Origin: Vibrio sp. LaRot3
GTDB taxonomy: Bacteria; Pseudomonadota; Gammaproteobacteria; Enterobacterales; Vibrionaceae
Reading direction: 5' to 3'
Assembly (NCBI RefSeq): GCF_027587025.1
Contig: NZ_JAPPTI010000001.1
Location: 1,054,001 to 1,118,000, forward strand
Length of the DNA stretch: 64,000 nt
A model generated the notes under the pieces. The model was not told where the DNA came from. It saw only the letters and a program-made list of their open reading frames with translations, and ran no database searches. Shown one piece after another: positions 1-8,600 of this stretch (position 1 is the stretch's first letter; each line of letters starts with the position of its first letter). Position numbers and translations under genes: made by a program.

Positions 1-827
1 ATCAATAGGATGCCATGTTCATCACAGATACGACGTAACTCGCGTAGCCAGAATGCAGGTGCTGGTATAACACCACCCTCACCTTGCACAGGTTCTACAA
101 TCATCGCGGCAGGCTTCATAATGCCCGCTTCATCGTCATTTAATAGACGTTCAATATAACGAATACTGGCTTTCGCACCTTCATCCCCACCAAGGCCGAA
201 TGGACAACGTAAATTGTATGGGAAAGGCATGAAATGCACGTCAGACATTAAGCCAGTGCGACGCGCTTTAGTCCCAAGATTCCCCATCATTCCCATCGTG
301 CCATTTGTCATGCCATGGTATGCACCGCGAAAAGCAAACATGGTATTTCGGCCAGTGGTTTGCTTGGCAAGTTTAATCGCCGCTTCTACGGCATCTGCAC
401 CCGATGGGCCACAAAATTGAATCGCTGAGTTATGAGCAAACTCTTGAGGAAGAAATGCTTTCACCCGTTTAATAAAGTTGTCTTTCGCTTGGGTGGTAAT
501 ATCGAGCGTTTGGTAAGGAAGACCACTATCAAGCTGTTCTTTTAACGCTTGGTTTATTTCTGGGTGGTTATAACCCAGCGCAAGCGTACCGGCACCGGCT
601 AAGCAGTCTAAGAAAAGCTGACCGCGCGTATCTTCAACCAAAGCGCCATAAGCTTGCTTAATGGCGATGGGTAAACGCCTTGGATAAGAACGAACTTGTG
701 ACTCGTGCTCTTGTTGATCCAATAAAATTTGGTCCAGCGTGAGATCGTAAACACCTTCTACTTTCGGTACTTGAGTAGAAAATGGGGCTGCGATACTTGG
801 CGTATCGACTTCAAAGGCTGTGCTCAT
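1..827 (-). CDS. dat: L-2,4-diaminobutyrate:2-ketoglutarate 4-aminotransferase, N-terminal part (cut by window edge)
   Basis: Class III PLP-dependent aminotransferase; about 275 N-terminal residues are present and the rest, including the PLP lysine, lies outside the window. Visible landmarks are the substrate-entry region with LAGAGTLALGYNHPE and the PLP-phosphate motif GPSGADAVEAAIK, followed by the GAYHG segment. The family makes diaminobutyrate from aspartate semialdehyde. The neighbours (TolC, OmpA, NhaA) match the V. cholerae region where this enzyme, fused to a diaminobutyrate decarboxylase, feeds norspermidine synthesis (from memory). The fusion cannot be tested here. An ectoine EctB role is the alternative, but no ectA or ectC is visible. 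The ATG is preceded by AAGGG. Confidence 0.82.
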   Translation of the reverse strand, partial: MSTAFEVDTPSIAAPFSTQVPKVEGVYDLTLDQILLDQQEHESQVRSYPRRLPIAIKQAYGALVEDTRGQLFLDCLAGAGTLALGYNHPEINQALKEQLDSGLPYQTLDITTQAKDNFIKRVKAFLPQEFAHNSAIQFCGPSGADAVEAAIKLAKQTTGRNTMFAFRGAYHGMTNGTMGMMGNLGTKARRTGLMSDVHFMPFPYNLRCPFGLGGDEGAKASIRYIERLLNDDEAGIMKPAAMIVEPVQGEGGVIPAPAFWLRELRRICDEHGILL

Positions 828-1203
828 ATCTATTCCCTTGAAATGTAATTATTCCCTTCGGCATTCAATGGCCGAACGTGAGATACAACAATCCTTTCGC
901 AAATTTTAAATATGCGAAATCAGACCCATCGATAAGATGGATTACATGTCAGAGAGATAGATCAAGGTTCAGTAATGCTGCTGCTCTGAAGAACAGGGCA
1001 TTTAGGAAGAACAAAGCTGATTAGAGTGTGTTTGTTTAATGATTTCAATGTTGGGTTTCCCATTCACATGTCACGTTAGCGACATTAGTATCCCGTCTAT
1101 CGATAAAGGCATTATCGATACCTACCCTACGTAACGTTCACTCAGCCCGAATGCTCATTACGCGTCTCCCCCAGAGGCAATTGAATATCACTTCCGAGAT
1201 TGC
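828..1203 (-). promoter_or_regulatory. Long structured 5' leader of the diaminobutyrate aminotransferase
   Basis: About 375 nt separate a candidate minus-strand promoter from the start codon. In transcript order the leader holds: the short uORF 1158-1138; a perfect 9-bp hairpin (arms 1120-1112 and 1106-1098); a 5-bp hairpin (1085-1081/1072-1068); a TGGG-AAA-CCCA hairpin (1062-1052); a 7-bp hairpin (919-913/901-895); and a 6-bp hairpin TTCGGC/GCCGAA (876-871/862-857) about 30 nt before the ATG. No T-rich terminator is seen. I compared it by eye with lysine, TPP and c-di-GMP riboswitch consensus sequences and it fits none. Regulatory function is inferred. Confidence 0.5.
1138..1158 (-). CDS. 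Six-codon upstream ORF in the polyamine-gene leader
   Basis: Minus-strand ATG AGC ATT CGG GCT GAG TGA encodes MSIRAE. A strong Shine-Dalgarno, GGGGGAG (1172-1166), lies 7 nt upstream of the ATG. It sits about 45 nt after a candidate transcription start and about 310 nt before the main ORF. Short leader peptides that stall ribosomes in response to polyamines or their precursors are known elsewhere (SpeFL in E. coli, MAGDIS in mammalian AdoMetDC mRNA). A similar role here is inference. Six codons can arise by chance; the ribosome-binding site is what supports it. Confidence 0.4.
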   Translation of the reverse strand: MSIRAE

Positions 1204-1209
1204 GCGCGA

Positions 1210-1238
1210 AAGTAACACAAACTGACATCATCTAGCAA
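1210..1238 (-). promoter_or_regulatory. Candidate sigma-70 promoter for the dat leader
   Basis: On the minus strand TTGCTA (1238-1233) and TTACTT (1215-1210) are separated by exactly 17 bp. Transcription would begin near 1203 and include the uORF. The -10 match is modest. Confidence 0.35.
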
Positions 1239-1427
1239 TCATTTTTAATAAATCTATTTATAACCTCGATGGCTTAAGCCTACAGCTCGACACTAAGGAT
1301 ATATAGGATCAGCAACGCGAGAAAAGCGATACAAAATCAGCAGCCTACCCATTTCTTTTTGCAGTGATGATATAAAGCTCATTTTAACAATCTGTTTTTA
1401 CTTCAAACGTAAGTACTAGCCATTGTC

Positions 1428-1453
1428 TAGTCCAAAACTTTTAGTCCAAAACT
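1428..1453. repeat. Tandem 12-bp repeat upstream of the TolC-family gene
   Basis: TAGTCCAAAACT occurs at 1428-1439 and 1442-1453, a 14-bp period, about 120 bp upstream of the tolC-like start. It may be a pair of regulator sites or a small duplication. The remainder of 1240-1573 is AT-rich divergent-promoter DNA in which I see no gene. Confidence 0.5.
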
Positions 1454-1573
1454 GAGAAAAATTCTCCATTTTTCAAATACTCAACTAACCTTTATATAGC
1501 TGAACCAAATATTGCTGACGTATGGAAGCATCTGTCTAATCCTATAGCCAGTACCTCAAAAAAGGAGAGTCCT

Positions 1574-2887
1574 GTGAGTTGGAATAAGCCATTAATATTG
1601 AGTTGCCTAATCGCAGCCAGTTTTAACAGCCATGGTCAAACCCTCGAGCAAGCTGTCGCCATCGCACTCAAAACCAACCCCGAGCTCAAAAGCTCATTCA
1701 ATGAATATCAGAGTGCTGTCAAACTTAACGATGCGTCAGGTGGTGCATACTTACCGAGCCTAGATTTAGACGCAGGTATAGGATATGAAAGAATCAACCC
1801 TGCAGATTCAACCGGACGAGACGATACTGACCTAACTCGAAAGGAAGCCACGTTAAGCCTGACTCAACTGCTTTGGGACGGAAACGCTACCCTCAATGAT
1901 ATGGATCGAACAGCTGCAGAAGCAGAATCCATTCGACTCCAACTGATTGCGGATGCATCAGACATGGCGCTGCGAGTGACTGAAATATACCTTGATGCGG
2001 TAAAAGCTGAGGAAGTCCTTGCGCTATCAGAAAGCAACTTAGCCACGCACAAAGATATTTACCGAGATATTAAAAAGCGGGCGGACTCAGGCATTGGCTC
2101 TACGGCAGATGTATCTCAAGTTGAAGCGCGTATCGCGAAAGCACATGGTAACTTGCTTGCGGCGCAGAACAACTTAATCGACACCCACACACAATTTATG
2201 CGCATTGTCGGTCAAACCCCACTTGGTCTCATTTACCCTCGTGCCGACGAAACTAAATTGCCATTAACGGTCGATGAAGCAATCGATGAAGCATTTGCGA
2301 AACATCCAGTAATTCAAGTATCCGTTGCCGATGTTGATGCAGCTCGATTCCAATACGATCAATCAAAAGGTAACTACTACCCAACTTTCTCCATCGAAGC
2401 GAGCCAGTCTTGGCGAGATGACGCCGGTGGTGAAGAAGGCTCAAGTGATGAAACTATCGCAATGCTCAGAATGCGCTACAACCTCTATAACGGCGGTAGC
2501 GACCAAGACTTAGCAGAACGAGCAGCCTATCAACTAAACAAAGCAAAAGACTTGCGTGACAATGCTTATCGCCAAGTTGAAGAAGGATTGAGACTTTCTT
2601 GGAGCGCGTTAGATCTGACGTTACAACAAAAGAACTTCCTCGCGGATCACGTTGACTCTGCCTCTGAAACCGTGATCGCTTACGAGAAGCAATACAAGAT
2701 TGGTAAGCGTACCTTACTCGATTTGCTCAATACCGAAAATGAGCTGTTCGAAGCGCGTAAAGATTATCTCGATGCTCACTATGCCGAACAATACGCCAAA
2801 TATCGTGTTATGAATGCCACTGGTAATTTGCTCGATGCCCTATTGGTTGATGTGCCATCTGAGTGGACTCAAAAAGTGGAGTACTGA
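1574..2887 (+). CDS. TolC-family outer membrane efflux/secretion protein
   Basis: 437 residues with an N-terminal signal peptide (about 1-22) and two outer-membrane-efflux repeats rich in long amphipathic helices. The repeats include the YLPSLDLDAGIGYE strand and the second-half YNGGSDQDLAERAAYQ segment. TolC homologues form trimeric outer membrane channels for type I secretion or efflux. The start is GTG with SD AAAGGAGAG 5-8 nt upstream. It is followed 2 bp later by an OmpA-like lipoprotein, a pairing found beside large type I-secreted adhesins (V. cholerae VC1621-VC1622 next to FrhA, LapE-type; from memory). No ABC exporter, membrane-fusion protein or adhesin is in this window, so the partner must be elsewhere. 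Confidence 0.88.
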   Translation: MSWNKPLILSCLIAASFNSHGQTLEQAVAIALKTNPELKSSFNEYQSAVKLNDASGGAYLPSLDLDAGIGYERINPADSTGRDDTDLTRKEATLSLTQLLWDGNATLNDMDRTAAEAESIRLQLIADASDMALRVTEIYLDAVKAEEVLALSESNLATHKDIYRDIKKRADSGIGSTADVSQVEARIAKAHGNLLAAQNNLIDTHTQFMRIVGQTPLGLIYPRADETKLPLTVDEAIDEAFAKHPVIQVSVADVDAARFQYDQSKGNYYPTFSIEASQSWRDDAGGEEGSSDETIAMLRMRYNLYNGGSDQDLAERAAYQLNKAKDLRDNAYRQVEEGLRLSWSALDLTLQQKNFLADHVDSASETVIAYEKQYKIGKRTLLDLLNTENELFEARKDYLDAHYAEQYAKYRVMNATGNLLDALLVDVPSEWTQKVEY

Positions 2888-2889
2888 TC

Positions 2890-3513
2890 ATGAAACATGG
2901 ATTCGCATTATCACTCATCTCCGTTGCGTTAATTGCAGGTTGTAGCAGCCAATCTGCGCCTTATGAAGATGAATACGATTACATAGAAACCCCAAAAGCA
3001 GACCAAATAGCCGATTTAATAGATGATGATAGAGATGGCGTGGTCAATGCGCGAGACTTATGCGTAGGTACAATCGAAGGCTCGTTAGTCAACAATGATG
3101 GCTGTGGAGAAACCGTAGTCACCGAAGATCTACGACAACTACGTATCCTCTTTGCCAACGACTCTTATGAAATTAACCCCGTGTTTGAAGATCAAATCGC
3201 AAGCATGTCGGACTTCTTGAAAAAGTACACCTCAGCCAATATCGAGATTCAAGGCTACGCCAGTAAAGTCGGTAGCCCTGAGTACAATCTTGTGCTGTCT
3301 AAAAACCGTGCAATGGCAGTAGAGAAAGAGCTAGTCGCTAACGGAATTGATGATGAACGTGTAACGATTGTCGGCTTTGGTGACACTCAACTTGAAGCCA
3401 CTGGCAATGATGAAGTCTCCCACGCACGAAATCGTAAAGTTACTGCCACTGTTGTGGGGTTAGATGAAGAAGTGGTTGAAGAATGGAATATCTTCACCGT
3501 CATAGAAAAGTAA
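2890..3513 (+). CDS. OmpA-family peptidoglycan-associated lipoprotein
   Basis: 207 residues. The ATG at 2890 is preferred over an upstream in-frame start because it opens directly onto a lipoprotein signal with lipobox LIAGC (Cys18). A short calcium-type segment DDDRDGVVNARDLC follows, then a C-terminal OmpA/MotB domain with the peptidoglycan-binding pattern IEIQGYAS...LSKNRAMAVEKEL...GFGDT...ARNRKV. The mature protein should be anchored in the outer membrane and hold peptidoglycan. It starts 2 bp after the TolC-family stop, so the two are probably cotranscribed and may work together in secretion or surface attachment. Confidence 0.87.
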   Translation: MKHGFALSLISVALIAGCSSQSAPYEDEYDYIETPKADQIADLIDDDRDGVVNARDLCVGTIEGSLVNNDGCGETVVTEDLRQLRILFANDSYEINPVFEDQIASMSDFLKKYTSANIEIQGYASKVGSPEYNLVLSKNRAMAVEKELVANGIDDERVTIVGFGDTQLEATGNDEVSHARNRKVTATVVGLDEEVVEEWNIFTVIEK

Positions 3514-3525
3514 ATCGCTAAAACC

Positions 3526-3557
3526 AAAAACGCCTCGGAATATCCGAGGCGTTTTAT
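3526..3557. terminator. Bidirectional intrinsic terminator between ompA-like gene and nhaA
   Basis: AAACGCCTCGG and CCGAGGCGTTT arms with a short AATAT-type loop, A-run on the left and T-run on the right. Suits both convergent genes. Confidence 0.9.
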
Positions 3558-3568
3558 TTAAATTGCGG

Positions 3569-4714
3569 TTATGACTTCTTAGGTAGTGACGTGTGCAATA
3601 AGAAGTAACCTAACACAGCAGCTGTGGTTGAGCCCATCAGGATACCCAATCGAGCGTAGGTATCAAATTCAGCATTCACTGATCCAAATGCCAGTGATGA
3701 AATGAAGATCGACATGGTAAAGCCGATACCACACAACACAGACACAGCAAAGATATGCTTAAAGTTAATGCCCTCAGGCAACTTAGCAACACCCATTTTC
3801 ACTGCAGCCCAGCTAAAGGTAAAGATACCTAGAGGCTTACCAACTAATAGGCCCATCGCAATACCTAGCGGCAACATTGAGGTCAAACCTTCAATCGACA
3901 CACCTTCTAGTGAAATACCTGCGTTAGCAAAAGCGAACAAAGGTAAGATGAAGAATGCGACGTATGGGTGAAGCGCATGCTCCATGTGTTTCAGCGGCGA
4001 GCGTTCGCCTTTATTACCTTTAAGCGGAATAGAGAAACCAATTACCACACCAGCTAGCGTTGCATGCACGCCAGATTTCAGTACCGCTACCCACAAGATC
4101 GCACCGACAATCATGTAAGGCAGTAACTTAGTCACATGACGAGAGTTCAATAGGAACAATGACAATGTCATAGCGAAACCAATCGCTAATGCTGTTGTTG
4201 ATAGGTCACCTGTGTAGAACAGAGCGATGATAACAACAACGCCTAGGTCATCAATGATCGCCAAAGCAAGTAGGAACACTTTCAAGCTAACAGGGACTCG
4301 GCTACCCAATAGCGCCATGATACCTAGAGCGAAAGCAATATCGGTAGCGGCAGGAATCGCCCAGCCTTGAATCGCTTCAGGGTCATTAATGTTAAATAGA
4401 ACGTAAATTAATGCTGGAGCCAACATACCACCTACCGCAGCGATCGCTGGGAAAATAGCGGTTTCCTTTGACTTAAGTGCGCCTTCTAGCAGTTCACGTT
4501 TCACTTCCAAACCGATCAACAGGAAGAATACCGCCATCAGGCCGTCGTTGATCCAGTGAGATACAGACATACCAAACACATAGGTGTGCAAGAAAGCTTG
4601 GTACATCTCGTTAAGAGGTGAGTTTGCAATGGTCATCGCGATTGCCGCAGCAATCACCAATAGAATTCCCCCTGCCGACTCCATCTTAAAGAAGTCGCGA
4701 ATAATATCACTCAT
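3569..4714 (-). CDS. nhaA: Na+/H+ antiporter NhaA
   Basis: 381 residues, the usual NhaA length, about 12 membrane segments. The key acidic residues are present: D125 in [11 protein letters not shown] (E. coli D133) and D155/D156 in AIIDDLG (E. coli D163/D164, the ion-binding pair). It exchanges cytoplasmic Na+ or Li+ for H+ in the inner membrane and supports growth in salt at alkaline pH, as expected for a marine Vibrio. Monocistronic: a terminator follows and about 250 bp of non-coding DNA precedes it. Confidence 0.97.
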   Translation of the reverse strand: MSDIIRDFFKMESAGGILLVIAAAIAMTIANSPLNEMYQAFLHTYVFGMSVSHWINDGLMAVFFLLIGLEVKRELLEGALKSKETAIFPAIAAVGGMLAPALIYVLFNINDPEAIQGWAIPAATDIAFALGIMALLGSRVPVSLKVFLLALAIIDDLGVVVIIALFYTGDLSTTALAIGFAMTLSLFLLNSRHVTKLLPYMIVGAILWVAVLKSGVHATLAGVVIGFSIPLKGNKGERSPLKHMEHALHPYVAFFILPLFAFANAGISLEGVSIEGLTSMLPLGIAMGLLVGKPLGIFTFSWAAVKMGVAKLPEGINFKHIFAVSVLCGIGFTMSIFISSLAFGSVNAEFDTYARLGILMGSTTAAVLGYFLLHTSLPKKS

Positions 4715-4963
4715 GATATCGTCCCTTATATTTATAATGTTAATAAACGATTAACAACGAATAGCGAGAGTGTATAGCCTTAGACGAACAAGGAAAAATC
4801 GCTTGTTTAGAGGTTTAACCTCGGGATTTCCGATGTATTCGCTCTAATTGTGCGCATATTCCGTAGCCATTTATCCATTATACCGCATAAATCGTGCTAG
4901 AAAGTCCAGTGTAACCCAGTATATTAGGGCTACTAGCGATTAGTTTACTCGCATAAAATATAG
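4715..4963. other. Intergenic region upstream of nhaA
   Basis: AT-rich DNA that should hold the nhaA promoter. SD-like AAGGGACGAT precedes the nhaA ATG. I saw no convincing ORF, and no regulator site that I can name. Confidence 0.5.
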
Positions 4964-5003
4964 AAAAAGCGCTCTGTTTTCACAAATAAGAAACAAAGCG
5001 CTT
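4964..5003 (-). terminator. Intrinsic terminator of the ABC/AttH-like operon
   Basis: On the minus strand AAGCGCTTTGTTT pairs imperfectly with AAAACAGAGCGCTT and is followed by TTTTT. It lies 20 bp after the stop of the last operon gene. Confidence 0.8.
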
Positions 5004-5024
5004 ATTTAATTAATAGTCGATATA

Positions 5025-6146
5025 TCAATAGCCTGTCAACTGCATGAAGCCAGTGACGTTATGGCTACCTTTCGTTTCGATAGGACCTTCCCAGTATGGG
5101 ATGATGAAGGGTAACCATAGCTGGTTATTGACCGCACTTATGGTGAGATCGATTTGATATTTAGGAATAACAATTCGCCATTGCAACGGCAACGTTTTGT
5201 TGTTTGGCAAGGTCGTTAACTTGAGAGGCTCTAGTTGAATGTCAGACTCTTGCAGTTGCACAACTTTTCCATCATTGGTCGACAGCGTGCCGAAGATGTG
5301 AGGCATTTGTTTAAAATGGCGATAACGGTTTACCGATAAGGTTGTTTCATCATCCAGATTCAACACAAACCAATCCCAACCTTTTTGCTTTTCGGCTAAA
5401 AGCCCACTTCCCCACTCTTTACTCATCCAAGCAGAACCAAATACTCGGATAGGTGCTTGACCGTCAAGTGAAAGTTCACCAACAACGTCTAAGAATGGCA
5501 TAGTGACATTATGTGAGGCTATCGGTAACAGGTCATGCTTAGCCACGTAACCTCTATCGCCGGGTAATACAAACGGCCCAGCGGTATTGCTGCGAATATT
5601 TAAGCTAAATGTGTCAGTCTCTGTGATCAGTTGCCCGGGAAACGGTGTTTTACCCAACGAGCGCCACATCCAATTATCGATCCAAATCTTAAATGGCGCG
5701 GCTATCATCCCGGCTTGGCCGATACCACCACGCGCAATACGCTGCTCTTTCCATACCTTTTTACCACTAGAGATTACGATATTAGAAATAAACAGCTGCG
5801 GACTTTGCCAACCCGAACGGTCTCTATCTTGGTTGGCAATACGAAAGTAGCTCCATTGGATGCCATACTTAGTCCCGTTGCGATCGGACACATTGGCAAA
5901 AAAATGCCACCAGCCATGCTGGTACTCATTTTGAAAAGAAAAATCGTTAGGAAGAATAACAGGGTTATCCGGTAATACAGGTTCAAACACATTCGCGTTT
6001 TTCATCCGTAATACCGTCACCTCACTGTCTGAAGGTAAGACATTGTCTGAACTAAATCGGTCATAGATAAAACCACATAATATCAGCGTCAACACTAATA
6101 TTGCCGAAGCAAGTTTTACGGTTTGTCCCTTAACCTTTTTAGTCAT
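5025..6146 (-). CDS. AttH/CrtC-like lipocalin-type periplasmic protein
   Basis: 373 residues: one N-terminal membrane-anchor or signal helix (about 12-28), then a beta-rich domain. Family hallmarks are HGWWHFFANV...YGIQWSYFR near the N-terminal half and KEWGSGLL...GWDWFVLNLDDETTLSVNRYR in the C-terminal half. This is the AttH / hydroxyneurosporene-synthase (CrtC) family, which binds or hydrates hydrophobic molecules. The ATG directly follows the permease TAG (TAGATG), so translation is coupled. With the ABC genes it forms an AttEFGH-like set; a role in moving a hydrophobic compound or lipid is inference. No carotenoid genes are nearby. Confidence 0.75.
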   Translation of the reverse strand: MTKKVKGQTVKLASAILVLTLILCGFIYDRFSSDNVLPSDSEVTVLRMKNANVFEPVLPDNPVILPNDFSFQNEYQHGWWHFFANVSDRNGTKYGIQWSYFRIANQDRDRSGWQSPQLFISNIVISSGKKVWKEQRIARGGIGQAGMIAAPFKIWIDNWMWRSLGKTPFPGQLITETDTFSLNIRSNTAGPFVLPGDRGYVAKHDLLPIASHNVTMPFLDVVGELSLDGQAPIRVFGSAWMSKEWGSGLLAEKQKGWDWFVLNLDDETTLSVNRYRHFKQMPHIFGTLSTNDGKVVQLQESDIQLEPLKLTTLPNNKTLPLQWRIVIPKYQIDLTISAVNNQLWLPFIIPYWEGPIETKGSHNVTGFMQLTGY

Positions 6147-8600
6147 CTATAACGCGTCCCTTAGCGATTTCATTGGTGTGTTCCTAACCATCCTAATGAC
6201 AGGAATTGCGCCAGCCACCATCAGTGACAACATAGCGAGCGCGACCGTCTGTAAGTATTCATGAGGAATAAACTGAATTTGAAGCGTCCAACCGAATGAC
6301 TGCTTAATAACGATATCAACCACCAAATGCGCGAGCATTAAGCCTAACGGCATAGCGACAATGATAGAAATAGCGCCAAATACAAACAGCTGCATACTGC
6401 CCATCACAATGAGCTCTCTGCCCGACAAGCCAAAACATCGCAGTAAGGATACATGCCGTTGTCTTGAGACTTCCCCAGCCACCGTTGAGAAGAAAATACC
6501 GAATATCGCAATCACAAGGGTAATGTTACCCAGCGTATCTGCAATAGAGAACGTACGATCAAATACCCGCATCGCTTGCTTGTGGATACTACTGTTGTCG
6601 TAAATCCTATCTGAGCTTAACCTAAAGACAGATTCCATCCGACGTTTTAAGCCGACTGATGGCACACCATCGTTGAGCACCGCGCCTAGCGCTACATTAC
6701 CGTTACCTGCATAGGCGTATAACCAGTTACGGTGTGACAATAACACCTGATTGTATGGATTACCGTAATCGTAATACACACCAACAACTTGCCAACCGTC
6801 TCCCAACTTGCCATACAGATTGATGTAATCACCCGGGCGAATGTTGAGTTTAATTGCCATCGATTCACTCACCATCACCCCTTTCGAGTGGTGCAAGTGA
6901 TACCAATAATTCGGCACACCCAGTTTCACGGTAAGCGCATCAAGTTCACCTTCTGATGCTCCGGAACTGACGACTTGTAGGACGCCGTTAGGTGTCGTAC
7001 TTTCTTTTTCCCAGCGCCACCAGACAGATTTCACTTCTGGCTGCTTACTCAGCCAACTGCTCATGCGAGCCGCTGCACTATTGTTTGGATAGATGTACAG
7101 ATCCGCCGCCAAACGTTGGCTAAGCCACTTATCGGTCGTATCTCGGAAGCTACCAACCATAGTCTCAACGCCAATGTTGGCAGCCATTGCTAACATAAAT
7201 GCCATGGTCGCAACGCCGCGGTAACTCATACTCGCAGCCGCATCAGAGAAGAACCAACGCACTTTTACCCAACGCATCGAGTAAGTGAAGCTGATGAATA
7301 AGCGCCAGATTAAGAATGGCGTGAACAGAGCGACACTCAATAGCATCAGCGCAATGATCACAAAGCCCGACTCTTGAGATTGAGGCGCTTGGTAAATGGC
7401 AATTGCAGCGACACAAAGCGCACAAGCGATCAAAGCTTGAACGGTAAATTCGGTGCCAGTAAAACGTAATAGAGATAAACGCGTTGTCAGACGAATAGGT
7501 TGCGAACGAAGTAAACGTACTAATGGCCACGCACAAGCCGAGAATGCACCCAATACCGACATAGCAAGGCTGAATAAACTTGAGCGCCACGACCAATCTA
7601 TCGATAAACCGACGTTAGCGTCATACAAATCACCTAAGCTCGCAGATACACTTGGAATCAATTGATTGGCGAGCAACATGCCAAGCGCGTTACCACATAA
7701 CCAACTCACGAGCACCAACACCACAAGCTCTAAACAGAGCGCTTTCGTTAGCTGCCAGCCAGACACACCCGTTTGACGCAATATACCCACTAGAGGCTGA
7801 CGTTGGGTTAATGAAAGCGACATGGCTTGATAGAAGATAAACAATCCAACCAAAAAGGCCAGCATACCCATTGCGCTCAAGTTCATGTGGAATGCTTGAG
7901 TCAGTGATTCTAGCTCAGAGCCAGAGCTACGAAATAGCGTCATACCACTAGGTAAGCTGTCTTTTAGGCGTGCTAACTTATCTTTTGGCATTTCACCACA
8001 AGCGATAGCATTGAGCCCTGAGCCACGTTGCAACATACGTAGCAGCGACATGTCGGCAATGATTCGAGTACCATTTAGCATGCCCTGCTTATCCAACACG
8101 ATAGGGCCAAGTTCGCTACCATCATCCAGTTGAATGTAACCATTGTCTTGCCAACCCATGTGGCCGGCCAAATCACTGCTTACCAAAATAGGATAAGGTG
8201 GCTTCATTAGATTTAGTGTAGGTAAATCTTTTAATGTAACGCCCGGTTGCAGTTGCAGCATCGCCACAGGATCAAGGCCAATCAACATAAGGTCTGTGCC
8301 TGATGCCGTGCTTAAACGTGCGGTTTTAAATGGCGCGCATTGATTAAAGCCTTCACGACGAAGTTGGATGTAATAACCTTGAGGAATTTGGTTGGTTTCG
8401 TGCTTTGGACGGATGCGGTAAGGGAGAGGGTTGGAAAATAGTTTTTCCCCATGCGAATAGCTTTGCAATGCATGTTCATTAATGGCAGTAACACCAACGA
8501 GTAGTGATACACCGAGCGTTAAACCAAGCCAGACTAAAAGTATTTGAAAAGGGTAACGTCTGTAGTGACCTAGTAGGGCTTTAGCTACGGGCCATAACAT
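6147..8600 (-). CDS. FtsX/MacB-type ABC transporter permease (YbbP-like)
   Basis: 817 residues with two FtsX-type domains. There is an N-terminal membrane helix and a large extracytoplasmic domain, helices in the middle (about 255-450), a second extracytoplasmic domain, and three C-terminal helices with the NITLVIAIFGIFFSTVAGEVSRQR segment typical of FtsX domains. The start at 8600 is set by a perfect AAGGAGG 8 nt upstream; the longer ORF start lacks this. The gene overlaps the ATPase stop by 20 bp. Such permeases extract lipids or lipoproteins, or drive periplasmic partners by mechanotransmission. The substrate is unknown. Confidence 0.85.
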   Translation of the reverse strand: MLWPVAKALLGHYRRYPFQILLVWLGLTLGVSLLVGVTAINEHALQSYSHGEKLFSNPLPYRIRPKHETNQIPQGYYIQLRREGFNQCAPFKTARLSTASGTDLMLIGLDPVAMLQLQPGVTLKDLPTLNLMKPPYPILVSSDLAGHMGWQDNGYIQLDDGSELGPIVLDKQGMLNGTRIIADMSLLRMLQRGSGLNAIACGEMPKDKLARLKDSLPSGMTLFRSSGSELESLTQAFHMNLSAMGMLAFLVGLFIFYQAMSLSLTQRQPLVGILRQTGVSGWQLTKALCLELVVLVLVSWLCGNALGMLLANQLIPSVSASLGDLYDANVGLSIDWSWRSSLFSLAMSVLGAFSACAWPLVRLLRSQPIRLTTRLSLLRFTGTEFTVQALIACALCVAAIAIYQAPQSQESGFVIIALMLLSVALFTPFLIWRLFISFTYSMRWVKVRWFFSDAAASMSYRGVATMAFMLAMAANIGVETMVGSFRDTTDKWLSQRLAADLYIYPNNSAAARMSSWLSKQPEVKSVWWRWEKESTTPNGVLQVVSSGASEGELDALTVKLGVPNYWYHLHHSKGVMVSESMAIKLNIRPGDYINLYGKLGDGWQVVGVYYDYGNPYNQVLLSHRNWLYAYAGNGNVALGAVLNDGVPSVGLKRRMESVFRLSSDRIYDNSSIHKQAMRVFDRTFSIADTLGNITLVIAIFGIFFSTVAGEVSRQRHVSLLRCFGLSGRELIVMGSMQLFVFGAISIIVAMPLGLMLAHLVVDIVIKQSFGWTLQIQFIPHEYLQTVALAMLSLMVAGAIPVIRMVRNTPMKSLRDAL

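Noticed and set aside
1-827. Ectoine synthesis gene ectB
   Set aside because: The same fold, but the neighbouring TolC-OmpA-NhaA order matches the norspermidine locus and no ectA/ectC is visible. The missing C-terminal part would decide.
828-1210. Known riboswitch (lysine, TPP, c-di-GMP or glycine) upstream of the aminotransferase
   Set aside because: The characteristic conserved blocks of these classes are not found by eye; only generic hairpins, a uORF and SD are visible. A covariance-model search would settle it.
7243-7596. 117-codon minus-strand frame within the FtsX-type permease
   Set aside because: Same strand, other frame of a well-supported gene, with no ribosome site; a shadow.
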